The notes: generated by a model not told the origin, from the sequence alone. A stretch of 64,000 nt of DNA from Pectinatus sottacetonis (GCF_015732155.1 NZ_WIQK01000001.1:2366001-2430000); one strand, 5' to 3'; shown: positions 37,834-48,384, counted from the first letter of the stretch. Numbers and translations are program-made.

Positions 37834-38874
37834 TTAATTGCGTAAGTTAAGCATGGGTTTATTTGCCAAATAACGTTTTAAATCTTCTATTCCTATTTCT
37901 ACAGAGTTTCTCATCGTATCACATGAAGTTCCGGCTAAATGGGAAGTGAGTGTGATGTTATCAAGCTGTAAATAAGGATGGTCTTTTGGCAGTGGTTCAG
38001 CATCATATACATCAACGGCAGCACCACCAATATCCTTGCCTTTTAATGCGGCTACGAGTGCATCTGTATCAACTAGACCAGAACGGGCAGTGTTTATCAG
38101 GTAAGCTGTTTTTTTCATTTTTGCCAATTCATTTTTACTGATGAAATGATGTGTTTTTTCTGAAAGACGCAGATGAACACTTACAAAATCAGCTAACTGA
38201 AGCAGTTCGTCCAAATCAACAAAGGTTATATTTTTATCCTGGAATTTACTCTTATCAATAAATGGATCATATACAAGCACTTTACTGCCAAAGCCATTTA
38301 ATCTTTCAGCAACTCTTTGTCCGATATAGCCAAAACCTATCAAACCAACAGTCATCATACGCATATCATGAATATATTCCTGATTTACATATTTTTTACA
38401 CCATTTTCCGTCAAAAATAAGTTTATGGCTGCGGGCAATATTTTTATTTTCAGCAATCATCATGCCTACAGTAAAATCAGCTACGGCATTAGCACTGCGC
38501 CAGGGAGCATTTATTAATTTTATATTATGGTCAGTTAGAGCAGTAATATCAGCATTTTCATAGCCACCACGTAGTACAGCAGCTACTTTTAAATTATGGC
38601 AAGCGTCGATTATCTCCTTGTTAACAGAAGCAACATGAACAACTAATATATCTTTGTCAGCACAATTTTTGAGTAATTCCGGACAGGTAGGAGCAGCATC
38701 AATGCCATTATGTTCTATTAAAAGCATACGGTCAGTTATGGGACCCATAGCATACATTTCTTTGTCTTCGATAATAGTTACTTCTGCATTATATTTTTCT
38801 AATTCACGCATTTTTTCCATTAGCTCTCTGGTAATACCACCATCTGCTACACAAAGTATTTTTGTTTTAGACAT
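37834..38874 (-). CDS. D-isomer-specific 2-hydroxyacid dehydrogenase
   Basis: 346 aa, last gene of the PTS operon. NAD-binding motif GLIGFGYIGQRVAERL near residue 156. Catalytic Arg in NTARSGLVD, Glu in VYDAEPLPKDHP and His in LTSHLAG are all present, so it should be active. The family oxidises or reduces D-2-hydroxy acids (SerA, glyoxylate or lactate dehydrogenases); the substrate here is unknown and probably linked to the sugar imported by the PTS. AGGAGAG precedes ATG. Confidence 0.9.
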   Translation of the reverse strand: MSKTKILCVADGGITRELMEKMRELEKYNAEVTIIEDKEMYAMGPITDRMLLIEHNGIDAAPTCPELLKNCADKDILVVHVASVNKEIIDACHNLKVAAVLRGGYENADITALTDHNIKLINAPWRSANAVADFTVGMMIAENKNIARSHKLIFDGKWCKKYVNQEYIHDMRMMTVGLIGFGYIGQRVAERLNGFGSKVLVYDPFIDKSKFQDKNITFVDLDELLQLADFVSVHLRLSEKTHHFISKNELAKMKKTAYLINTARSGLVDTDALVAALKGKDIGGAAVDVYDAEPLPKDHPYLQLDNITLTSHLAGTSCDTMRNSVEIGIEDLKRYLANKPMLNLRN

Positions 38875-38924
38875 TCTTATCTCTCCTAAGTATATAAATT
38901 TATCTTTTTTATCCAGAGAATATT

Positions 38925-39809
38925 TTAAGCTTTTTGTGAGGAACCAACTAAATCTATTTTTGCTCTGACGATATCCTTAAGCGCTGCAAGGGGCTTTTCA
39001 TTAGCATTATAAGGCCATATTGCCAGATGCTCTGCTGTATTAAGTTCATCTTTCATTGTTCCATAGAAGGCGGTAAGCATTTCTGAAAAAATATTCAACT
39101 TGCATATGCCATTTTGTACAGATTTTTTTATCAATTCATCTGGTGTTCCTGAACCACCATGCATGACCATAGGAACAGTAGATATTTCATTTAATTCTTT
39201 TAAGCGGTCAAAATGTATTTTAGGTTTAGAAACGTATATTCCGTGTGCTGTGCCTACTGCTACTGCAATGCAGTCTACCTGCGTAGAATCTATAAAATAT
39301 TTTAATTCATCAGGACGTGTCAAAGTATCTTCTGGATTGTCAAAAGTATCTTTTTGGGGCGCACCTATTTCACTGTTACCGACTATTCCATCACCAACAT
39401 GGCCTAGTTCTGCTTCGACACTTACATTAAATTTATGGGCATAGTCAACAATATATTTAGTTTTCATAATGTTTTCTTCTAAAGAAAGCATTGAACCGTC
39501 AAACATGACTGAAGAGAATCCCGCATCTATACATTTCTTTATAAATTCGATATCAGTAGCATGATCAAGATGAATACAGACGGGAATAGACGATTTTTCG
39601 GCGATACCTTTTAAACTGTAAAGCAGATAATCAAATTTATCACCCTGGAGATCAAGACATAGACCCATTAAAATTACCGGAGAATTTTTTTCTTGGGCAA
39701 CTTCTACTACGGCCAGCGCCATTTCAAGATTGCTTACATCGAATGCTCCAACAGCGTACTTGTCTTTACGGGCATTATTGAGCATTTCTGTTAAATTTAC
39801 TAGTGACAT
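38925..39809 (-). CDS. Class II ketose-bisphosphate aldolase
   Basis: 294 aa. Zinc ligands and catalytic acid are visible: IHLDHATD, the Glu of EAELGHVGDG, the His of VGTAHGIY, and VMHGGSGTP. This is the fructose/tagatose-bisphosphate aldolase family (FbaA, GatY, KbaY). Placed directly after the PTS IIA gene, it probably splits the phosphorylated product of the imported substrate into two trioses, as GatY does in galactitol use. GGAGG precedes ATG. Confidence 0.92.
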   Translation of the reverse strand: MSLVNLTEMLNNARKDKYAVGAFDVSNLEMALAVVEVAQEKNSPVILMGLCLDLQGDKFDYLLYSLKGIAEKSSIPVCIHLDHATDIEFIKKCIDAGFSSVMFDGSMLSLEENIMKTKYIVDYAHKFNVSVEAELGHVGDGIVGNSEIGAPQKDTFDNPEDTLTRPDELKYFIDSTQVDCIAVAVGTAHGIYVSKPKIHFDRLKELNEISTVPMVMHGGSGTPDELIKKSVQNGICKLNIFSEMLTAFYGTMKDELNTAEHLAIWPYNANEKPLAALKDIVRAKIDLVGSSQKA

Positions 39810-39899
39810 ATGTGTTCCTCCATTATTTATTTGCAGTAGTTTTGCATTCAGGCAGTAAATTATAAAATATACTGTTATACTTAAATTACTGCCTGTAAA

Positions 39900-40379
39900 T
39901 TATTGTATTTGTAAGACATCTTTTAGGAAAATATTTTTTATCTGTTTTTCTGGCCTTAATTTGTAAAAAAAATTTACATTATTTGACTGTTTGAAATAAT
40001 TGATAATGTTTTTTAAATAATTTAGATGATTATTTTCTCCTTTTAAAGCCAGCAAAAAAATGATTCCTACGTCTACTAATGATGTGTTGTTTCCCATTTC
40101 GTTAAATTTTACTAAATTTTCGCTTACTGCCACTATAACCGCTTCTGTCAGTACATTGTCCGGGTTAGAATGCGGCACGGCGATGCCTATTGGCTTGGTT
40201 GAAAGACCAGTTGGATAATTGTCTTCGCGGTCTAAAGTGGCAGCACAATAGTCTTTGTTAACATAGCCTTTTTTTAACAAATGATTAGATAGTTCAGTTA
40301 TTACGTCTTCCTTAGTTTTTGCTTCTTTTAATATTACGGCATCATAAAGTATATCTTGGGATGTATTTTTATCGCCCAT
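39900..40379 (-). CDS. PTS EIIA component (fructose/galactitol type)
   Basis: About 159 aa. The phosphohistidine is in AVPHSNPDNVL, as in PTS_EIIA type-2 domains. It accepts phosphate from HPr and passes it to the EIIB cysteine. ATG 40379 is preferred over ATG 40388 because the latter falls within the AAAGGATGGGG ribosome site. Cytoplasmic; it sits between the IIC and aldolase genes. Confidence 0.9.
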   Translation of the reverse strand: MGDKNTSQDILYDAVILKEAKTKEDVITELSNHLLKKGYVNKDYCAATLDREDNYPTGLSTKPIGIAVPHSNPDNVLTEAVIVAVSENLVKFNEMGNNTSLVDVGIIFLLALKGENNHLNYLKNIINYFKQSNNVNFFYKLRPEKQIKNIFLKDVLQIQ

Positions 40380-40400
40380 ATTCCCCATCCTTTCATTTGT

Positions 40401-41675
40401 TTAAAATCCAAATATCCATGAAAATGCTTTATAGACTATTACTAATGCTGGAGTGCCAGTAGCATCCCAGGCCGATAATGCTCCTTTTGAAACATCGTAC
40501 CCCAGAGAACCTGCAAGCTGTGTCATTGGACCAGCCATTAATGTAGCACCCCAGCAGAACAGGCAGATAATAATTGATAATATAATGATATTATGGAGAA
40601 TATTGCCTTCGGTAATAGCGTTAACAGCGGCACTTTCCCACAAAACAATTATCAAACTTACTGATGCTATCATTTGATTACCAGGAAGCAGCACTGAAAT
40701 AATCAATGCCAGCGGATACATAATCAAAGTAGTAGGGACAACAGCAGAATGACCAATGACTGTTGAACAGTCGAGAGCTATTCTAACATCATCGCGATGC
40801 ATTTTACTGACCAGTATTTTTCGTGAGGCTTTAATGATAGGAAACCATCCTTCAACTAATATAGAAGCCATTCGGGGAAGTAAGAGAAACGCTGCCGACA
40901 TTTTTACGCCTAATAAAAGTGATGCCATAATACCAACTTGGCTGAATAAGCCAATTAATATACCTAATACAGCTCCCATGACAGTGGTTTCACCCAGTAC
41001 ACCAAATTTTTCCTGTATGGTTTCAGCGTTAAAAGAAGCATCTTTAATAAGAGGTATTCGCTTTAGCAACCATTCAATAGGGATAGCAATACAAGCTTGG
41101 AAAGAAAAGTGTGTACCGTGCGGCCACGAGCCACCAGGAGGGAAATTATTGATTTTTTCGATATATGGGGCTGCTATATCAGCCGCTTTTACATCAATTA
41201 TCAAAAATATTATTACTGCTAAAGTGGCTATCCAGAAGCTGCCGCTGGCTACACCGACAATACCGCCAAGAAGCATTGCCCTCCATGTATTGAATACATC
41301 AACATATAAAGTTTGTGTAAAACGAATTGAAACCAGTACAACATTTAATATTAGAAAAACTAGTACACCAAAGTATCCATAAGTATTACCAAATGCATAG
41401 CCAAGACAGCCCCAACCGATGTCGACAACACTTTTATTTATGCCATAAATTGAAACAATGTTAAGGATAGGTTTGACCATTGCCGTTTGAATTAGATTTA
41501 CGATAAGGAATAATCCTGTTAATCCAATAGAAACTTTCAAAGCACCCAGAATCGCTTTTTTAAATTCTACACGTACAAGTAATGAAACAATAAGAATTAT
41601 TCCGACTATTGTCACTGTTGAATCAAATCCGAAAAAAACAGATAAACCTTTTGTAATGGTACTTATAAAATCCAT
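40401..41675 (-). CDS. PTS EIIC permease, galactitol (GatC) type
   Basis: 424 aa, about ten or more hydrophobic segments. The N-terminus (STITKGLSVFFGFDSTVTIV) and the SWPHGTHFSF loop are typical of the EIIC-Gat family. It moves and phosphorylates a polyol or related sugar together with EIIA and EIIB. It need not be galactitol; SgcC-like pentose or unknown-substrate members share these features. AGAGGTG precedes ATG. Confidence 0.92.
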   Translation of the reverse strand: MDFISTITKGLSVFFGFDSTVTIVGIILIVSLLVRVEFKKAILGALKVSIGLTGLFLIVNLIQTAMVKPILNIVSIYGINKSVVDIGWGCLGYAFGNTYGYFGVLVFLILNVVLVSIRFTQTLYVDVFNTWRAMLLGGIVGVASGSFWIATLAVIIFLIIDVKAADIAAPYIEKINNFPPGGSWPHGTHFSFQACIAIPIEWLLKRIPLIKDASFNAETIQEKFGVLGETTVMGAVLGILIGLFSQVGIMASLLLGVKMSAAFLLLPRMASILVEGWFPIIKASRKILVSKMHRDDVRIALDCSTVIGHSAVVPTTLIMYPLALIISVLLPGNQMIASVSLIIVLWESAAVNAITEGNILHNIIILSIIICLFCWGATLMAGPMTQLAGSLGYDVSKGALSAWDATGTPALVIVYKAFSWIFGF

Positions 41676-41697
41676 ACTATCACCTCTTTTATACTAG

Positions 41698-42012
41698 TTA
41701 ATTCTCCATAACTTTTCGTACATTAGCTATTATTTCATCCAGTGCTTTTTTAGCAGCATTTTCATCTAGCATTATGCCTAATGCTCTGATCATCGGTATA
41801 GGATAATCATTTTTCATTTCAACAGTTGTAACCAGTAGATCAATGTTACCTGTCGCCAAAGTTTCATCAACATCTGTTACCCGGCATAAATTGACAGAAA
41901 CATTTTTGTTGAGACCCTCTTCTTTTACCCGATCTTCAATCTCCTCTCTTAAATAGTTTGATGTGCATATACCTGCGCCGCAACAACAAAGAATTTTTAC
42001 TTTTTTCCCCAT
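41698..42012 (-). CDS. PTS EIIB component, galactitol type
   Basis: 104 aa, first gene of the operon. The phosphocysteine lies in the loop KILCCCGAGICTS, the CGxGxxTS pattern of EIIB-Gat. It relays phosphate from EIIA to the sugar in EIIC. AAAGGATG lies upstream of the ATG, and a near-consensus sigma-54 promoter is 50-65 bases upstream. Confidence 0.93.
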   Translation of the reverse strand: MGKKVKILCCCGAGICTSNYLREEIEDRVKEEGLNKNVSVNLCRVTDVDETLATGNIDLLVTTVEMKNDYPIPMIRALGIMLDENAAKKALDEIIANVRKVMEN

Positions 42013-42060
42013 AATTAATTCATCCTTTCAAAATAAATTTATCTTTCTGTCTTTATATAA

Positions 42061-42078
42061 AGCAAGCTGCGTGCCAAT
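42061..42078 (-). promoter_or_regulatory. Sigma-54 (-24/-12) promoter of the PTS operon
   Basis: Read on the minus strand: TTGGCACGCAGCTTGCT. This matches the TTGGCAC-N5-TTGC consensus with the invariant GG and GC ten bases apart. It lies just upstream of the EIIB gene and fits the LevR-type activator encoded downstream of the operon. Confidence 0.88.
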
Positions 42079-42301
42079 TACAAAAAAAATGCTGCAATGC
42101 TTTGTTTTATAAATGTTTTATAAATATTTGACAATCTATGATGGTTTTTGTAATTACGTTTTGGGTATTTTTATTTTACAAAATATTCATTATTTGTTTT
42201 CCATTAAACAAATAGCAAAACAATAAAAAGATAATACTGCTTTATTATAACGATTATTCTATTAATAATGTTGTAATTTAATGTAATTTTGTTTATACTA
42301 A

Positions 42302-42377
42302 AAATAGTTCAGTATATATTTGGAAGCATTTACTTTATCTATATATTGTTGAACTATTTAAGTGGAATAAGTAAAAT
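42302..42377 (+). promoter_or_regulatory. Probable capA promoter overlapped by a 10-bp inverted repeat
   Basis: TTGAAC 42349-42354, a 17-base spacer, TAAAAT 42372-42377. The repeat AAATAGTTCA (42302-42311) is mirrored by TGAACTATTT (42350-42359), the right arm covering the -35 element, as a repressor operator might. The rest of 42013-42409 is AT-rich, with TTTTATAAAT direct repeats near 42108-42127 that could be activator sites for the divergent sigma-54 promoter. Confidence 0.45.
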
Positions 42378-42409
42378 TTATTCAATAAAAATATGGAGGA
42401 AGATAAGAC

Positions 42410-43702
42410 TTGTCACAAATAAAAATTCTAGCCGTAGGCGATTCATTTATTACACAACATATACCTGATGATGAAAAAATGACTGATCTAAGAAAATATT
42501 TTATGCAGCATGATGTCAGATTTACTAATTTTGAAGTTTTACTGCATAATTTTGAAGTGTATCCGGCACCGATTAGCGGTGGTACATGGGCATGTGCCAG
42601 ACCTAATGTTTTAGAAGATTTAAAAAAAATGGGAATTAATGTTGTGGCCTGGGCTAATAATCATAATATTGATTGGAATATTGAGGGCATTTTAACTACC
42701 AAGAGACATTTAGATGCTAATTTAATAAATGCTGGAGTAGGAAAAAATTTAGCTGAAGCATCACAGCCCCGTTATATTGATACACAACAGGGTCGTTTGG
42801 CACTTATTGGTGTAACATCCACTATATCTGAATGGGGGATGGCCAGTGCACAAAGGCCTGATGTTCTTGGTCGTCCAGGTGCTAATGTTCTTAGGTATAA
42901 AGCTATACATAAAGTTTTACCGGAGGAGTTAAAACAATTAAAGACAATTATTGAGCAAACAGAGATTAATGCTAACAGAAGATTAAATGAAATGGAAGGA
43001 TTTGCTAAGTCGGCAGAAAATGGATATTTTATTAATAATATTTGCATTGAAGCTGATTCAGTGCCAGGAACTATTACTAAAATGAACGAAAAAGATGCAG
43101 AAAGAATAGTACGGATGATAAATGAAGCTAAACGTCAAGCTGATAATGTAATAGTGAGCCATCATACACATGAACGAAAAGGTTTAAATAAACAATTACC
43201 AGCCGATTTTGCCTGTGATTTTGCCCATTTGTGTATTGACAATGGAGTTGATGCTTACTTAGGTCATGGACCACATATCTGGCGGGGAATTGAGATATAT
43301 AATAAAAAGCCGATTTTTTATAGCTTGGGAAATTTTATATTTCAGAACGATTTAGTGGAAAAACAACCCACAGAGTTTTATGATTTATATGATCTTGGGG
43401 CAGAAAACACCGTTGCTGATGGTCTTGATATAAGGAGCGCTAAAGATACGAGAGGTCTTGCTGCTGATCGAAGGGTTTTCGAATCAGCTGCAGTGTCTTT
43501 TTCTATAGAAGATGGAAAGATTTCACAAATAGAACTAAAACCTTTATCATTGGGATTTAAAAATGGACGTGCCAGACGTGGACGTCCGGAATTTGCCAAT
43601 GTTGTAGACGGTACTCGTATATTAGAGGAAATAGCAAAGCTATCAGCAGAATATGGAACGCAGATAAAAATAGATAATAATAAAGGGATTATTAACATAT
43701 AG
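42410..43702 (+). CDS. CapA-family (poly-gamma-glutamate synthesis type) metallophosphatase
   Basis: 430 aa, no signal peptide, starting at TTG 42410 after GGAGGAAG. PGA_cap features: VGDSFI near the start, TNFEVLL, AWANNHNIDW, the VSHHTHE metal loop and YLGHGPHIWRGIEIY then IFYSLGNF near residue 300. Family members act in capsule or polyglutamate metabolism; many lone copies are of unknown function. It is divergent from the PTS operon and may belong to the same regulon, but that is inference. Confidence 0.85.
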   Translation: MSQIKILAVGDSFITQHIPDDEKMTDLRKYFMQHDVRFTNFEVLLHNFEVYPAPISGGTWACARPNVLEDLKKMGINVVAWANNHNIDWNIEGILTTKRHLDANLINAGVGKNLAEASQPRYIDTQQGRLALIGVTSTISEWGMASAQRPDVLGRPGANVLRYKAIHKVLPEELKQLKTIIEQTEINANRRLNEMEGFAKSAENGYFINNICIEADSVPGTITKMNEKDAERIVRMINEAKRQADNVIVSHHTHERKGLNKQLPADFACDFAHLCIDNGVDAYLGHGPHIWRGIEIYNKKPIFYSLGNFIFQNDLVEKQPTEFYDLYDLGAENTVADGLDIRSAKDTRGLAADRRVFESAAVSFSIEDGKISQIELKPLSLGFKNGRARRGRPEFANVVDGTRILEEIAKLSAEYGTQIKIDNNKGIINI

Positions 43703-43736
43703 ATGTGTGATATGCCCTAAGAATCAGAAAAATAAA

Positions 43737-43854
43737 AAAGCTATCATGTCTAGTTTTTTATAAATATATATTATGGGTAAAAGCTTTATTTGCTATGGGC
43801 AAGGCTATTACAGATAAATAATATATTTATTTAATAAACGATCATGACAGCTTT
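43737..43854. repeat. Imperfect 118-bp palindrome between convergent genes
   Basis: The left arm begins AAAGCTATCATG and the right arm ends CATGACAGCTTT; similarity between arms continues inward for about 40 AT-rich bases. It occupies nearly the whole gap between capA and the DUF805 gene. It may be a bidirectional terminator or a small inverted-repeat element. Confidence 0.6.
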
Positions 43855-43863
43855 AACGTGTAA

Positions 43864-44790
43864 TTATTTAGATTTATCTACTATAAACTTTTTGCCATAT
43901 TTGTTATCATCATCAGATGGTTTTATATACCATAAGGTCAGGACAATATCTAATGCGGTACAGCAGATAATAATAAAATAATATAGTTTAGAAAATGATA
44001 GAAAAAAATTTATTTGCCAAAAGAGCACATATATAATGGTAGCAACTATATTTAAAACACCAGGTAAAACTATAAAAAGCAGTATCCACCAGCCACTTTT
44101 CCCAATGTCATGCAGCCGGCGTACAATAAGCGAGATAGACAAAATTATCAAGCCGATTATAAGTATTAAAATTATACCTACACCTACAACTGCTCCAATC
44201 AAATCAAAGTAAGATGGTAAATATTTCTGGTTAATAGCAATAATAATAGTAAGAAATATACCAGTAAAATATAAACTTAATATACTTAATGAAACACATA
44301 TGCTTATCCAAATCTTACCAAGCCAGAATTCTGCTCTTGTAGCACGTCCAGAAAAAGTAAATTTCTTCTGCCACCATAACCTGCGAGCTTCACTAAATTT
44401 TAATTGATAATCATCATCTTTTTTTTCGCCATATTTATTGTCACTATCAGAAACTTTAATATAAAGAAAAAAGAGAATTAACCAGCCTACTATGGGAACA
44501 AGATAAAGCAGTTGGTACCAGCCTCTTCTATTAATATCATGTAGCCGCCGTGTTGTAATTGGAATCATTATTATAAGACAAAGTAATATTATTAATAACA
44601 TAATTTGGATACCAGTAACTGATAGATTATTGATCTGAAAGCTGCAAACCATGCCTGCTATTTCAATTATAATGCCTATAAATGCTGCCGTGAGCCAAAA
44701 TTCAGCTCTTGTTGCCCGGCCTGAGAACGTAAAAATTTTTGTAGAAAATAATGTTAGCGCTTCTGACAATGTAAGTTGATCCTTATTCAT
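43864..44790 (-). CDS. Tandem DUF805 membrane protein
   Basis: 308 aa made of two copies of the DUF805 unit: each opens with a FTFSGRATRAEFWL segment (near residues 18 and 143), has several hydrophobic helices, an RRLHDI motif (near 82 and 219) and a D-N-KYGEK/KYGKK end. Function unknown; single-copy DUF805 proteins of about 120-150 aa are usual. AAGGAGAAC precedes ATG. Confidence 0.88.
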   Translation of the reverse strand: MNKDQLTLSEALTLFSTKIFTFSGRATRAEFWLTAAFIGIIIEIAGMVCSFQINNLSVTGIQIMLLIILLCLIIMIPITTRRLHDINRRGWYQLLYLVPIVGWLILFFLYIKVSDSDNKYGEKKDDDYQLKFSEARRLWWQKKFTFSGRATRAEFWLGKIWISICVSLSILSLYFTGIFLTIIIAINQKYLPSYFDLIGAVVGVGIILILIIGLIILSISLIVRRLHDIGKSGWWILLFIVLPGVLNIVATIIYVLFWQINFFLSFSKLYYFIIICCTALDIVLTLWYIKPSDDDNKYGKKFIVDKSK

Positions 44791-44974
44791 ATACCGTTCT
44801 CCTTAACTAGTGATTAAATTTATATAGTTCATTCGATATCTGTTTTAATTATCCTGCAATTGTATACAAAATAAATTAAAATGTTGAAAGAGAAATAAAA
44901 AAAGATTGTATTTTCAATTTATTATGGATTTCTATTATATTAGTTATTTCTATAAGTACCTTAAAAAAATTATT

Positions 44975-45340
44975 TTATGTTTTTTTGGCAGAAAAACCTT
45001 CTATTAAGCTGATATCTTCTCCCTGGGTTTTTCTGAGTTGAATATTTTCTTTTCCCCATGTACACATTACATCAATAATTTTATTAGCAGTTTTTCCATA
45101 TTCAGTTATAAAGTATTCAACTTTAGGAGGCATTTGCTGATAGTTTATTCGTCTTACTAGCCCATCTCTTTCTAATTCGCGCAGCTGTTGTATAAGAACT
45201 TTTTGTGATATGTCAGGAATAAGACGCTCCAAACTGCTAGTTCTCTTAGGACCAGTTATAAGCAGGCACACTATTAGGGCTTTCCATTTTCCTCCCAGAA
45301 TTTCAAGAGTTGCCTCAATTCCTAGATGATATTGTTTCAT
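44975..45340 (-). CDS. HxlR-family transcriptional regulator
   Basis: 121-aa winged HTH. The ILGGKWKALIVCLLITGPKR helix, ISQKVLIQQLRELERDGLV recognition region and the PPKVEYFITEYGK wing are diagnostic. Many members sense aldehydes, quinones or disulfide stress through Cys residues; a single Cys lies in the helix LIVCLL and another in VMCTWG. It is divergent from a quinone-reductase-like gene, which it probably controls. Confidence 0.9.
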   Translation of the reverse strand: MKQYHLGIEATLEILGGKWKALIVCLLITGPKRTSSLERLIPDISQKVLIQQLRELERDGLVRRINYQQMPPKVEYFITEYGKTANKIIDVMCTWGKENIQLRKTQGEDISLIEGFSAKKT

Positions 45341-45392
45341 AAAATTCCCCTTTCACTTATTATTATAATAGATTATTGCATTTATAGTAATA

Positions 45393-45409
45393 CATACTTT
45401 CAAGTAAGC
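45393..45409. promoter_or_regulatory. Candidate HxlR operator
   Basis: TACTT-TC-AAGTA (45395-45406) is a palindrome of the type bound by YodB/HxlR-like regulators, placed in the divergent promoter region. Confidence 0.45.
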
Positions 45410-45527
45410 ATGTACTGACTTTATTGTGTGTATTTACAACAAATGTTTTTGGGACAATAATATGGGGGTAGCTACTTCACAATATAAATTAGATACTTTG
45501 ATGATATGGAAAGGATTAGTAAATTTT

Positions 45528-46061
45528 ATGAAACCACTTATTATTTTGGCACATCCGGATATTAATAATTCAAATGTGAATAACAGATGGAAACAGGAAT
45601 TAGAAAAATATTCTGATGAGATTATAACTCACGAACTTTATAAGGAATACCCCGATTGGAATATAAACGTAAGAAAGGAACAATATTTACTAGAACACAG
45701 TAATTGCATCATTTTGCAGTTCCCCATCTATTGGTATAGTTGTCCGCCATTATTGAAAAAATGGTTGGATGATGTTTTTACTCATGGTTGGGCCTATGGT
45801 TCAAAAGGAAATAAATTAAAAGGAAAGAAAATAGGTTTGGCTATTTCTATCGGTGATAAAGAAAAAAATTATATGCATACCGGTCATGTGGGATTTTCTA
45901 TAGATGAAATCATTACACCATTTAAAGCTACTGTAAATCATATTGGTGCTACTATGTTACCTATTTTTTCTATTTTTAATGCATCTTTTCAAATCAGTCC
46001 CGAAGTTATTGAGCAAAGTGCCAGTAAATATATTGAGCATATTAGTACAGTAAGCCTTTAG
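45528..46061 (+). CDS. Flavodoxin-fold NAD(P)H oxidoreductase (MdaB/YwrO/KefF type)
   Basis: 177 aa from ATG 45528, where the conserved N-terminus PLIILAHPDINNS begins; longer in-frame upstream codons look non-coding. Flavodoxin_2 features: ILQFPIYWYSCPPLLKKWLDDVF (flavin-binding and dimer loop), HGWAYG and the ISIGDKEKNY segment. Reduces quinones or nitro compounds with FMN/FAD in the family. The ribosome site is weak (AAAGG, 13 bases upstream). Likely induced through the divergent HxlR. Confidence 0.87.
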   Translation: MKPLIILAHPDINNSNVNNRWKQELEKYSDEIITHELYKEYPDWNINVRKEQYLLEHSNCIILQFPIYWYSCPPLLKKWLDDVFTHGWAYGSKGNKLKGKKIGLAISIGDKEKNYMHTGHVGFSIDEIITPFKATVNHIGATMLPIFSIFNASFQISPEVIEQSASKYIEHISTVSL

Positions 46062-46068
46062 TAGATTT

Positions 46069-46110
46069 ATAGATAGTTTTATTGCTTAACCGCAAACTAT
46101 CTATTTCCTT
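46069..46110 (+). terminator. Terminator after the oxidoreductase gene
   Basis: ATAGATAGTTT (46069-46079) and AAACTATCTAT (46094-46104), perfect 11-bp stem with a 14-base loop and a pyrimidine tail, eight bases after the stop codon. Confidence 0.8.
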
Positions 46111-46250
46111 AAATAAACTTTATGGATAAATAAAGTTTTGAGGTTTGGACTTTCAAGCTATAATGATTTTTTCTAACAAATTTTATTTATATAGATACAT
46201 TTTTTCTATATTACCTAATAATTTTTCTTTTACTTTTGTAACAATTATAA

Positions 46251-46297
46251 AAAAACTGCTTTGTATAAGGCGTTAAAGCCCGATACAAAGCAGTTTT
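46251..46297 (-). terminator. Terminator of groESL
   Basis: AAAACTGCTTTGTAT and ATACAAAGCAGTTTT, perfect 15-bp stem with a 16-base loop. The minus-strand reading has a T run, about 55 bases after the groEL stop. Confidence 0.85.
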
Positions 46298-46352
46298 CAA
46301 ATTTGTACATGAAAATATTATCTTGTATTTACTTATTGTAAACAGGAAAGTT

Positions 46353-48011
<1,659 letters not shown>

Positions 48012-48032
48012 TTATATTGAAACAGCCGTTAG

Positions 48033-48314
48033 TTAAGCTATTGCAAGAATGTCGCTTTCGCGAACGATTAAGTAATTCATACCATCGACTTTTATTTCAG
48101 TTCCAGCGTATTTTGAGAAAATAATTTTATCTCCTACTTTTACTTCTGGAGCAACTTTTTGTCCGTTATCGAAAACTTTACCGCTGCCAACAGCTACCAC
48201 TTCACCTTCTTGTGGTTTTTCCTTAGCTGTATCTGGCAGTACGATACCGCTAGCGGTTTTTGCGTCTCCTTCAGAAACTTTAATTACAATTCTGTCGCCT
48301 AAGGGCTTAATCAT
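48033..48314 (-). CDS. groES: Co-chaperonin GroES
   Basis: 93 aa. [11 protein letters not shown] at the N-terminus, the mobile loop near [15 protein letters not shown], and the closing [24 protein letters not shown] are characteristic. It caps the GroEL ring. GGGAGG precedes ATG; groEL follows after about 40 bases. Confidence 0.98.
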   Translation of the reverse strand: MIKPLGDRIVIKVSEGDAKTASGIVLPDTAKEKPQEGEVVAVGSGKVFDNGQKVAPEVKVGDKIIFSKYAGTEIKVDGMNYLIVRESDILAIA

Positions 48315-48357
48315 TGTACGTTCCTCCCTATAAAATTAAATTGCGTTATTATTTTTG

Positions 48358-48384
48358 TTAGCACTCACATTGACTGAGTGCTAA
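48358..48384 (-). promoter_or_regulatory. CIRCE operator of groESL
   Basis: TTAGCACTC (48358-48366), nine-base spacer, GAGTGCTAA (48376-48384): a perfect CIRCE, the HrcA repressor site, 44 bases before the groES start. The rest of 48385-48786 holds a plus-strand promoter and leader for the next gene. Confidence 0.97.
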
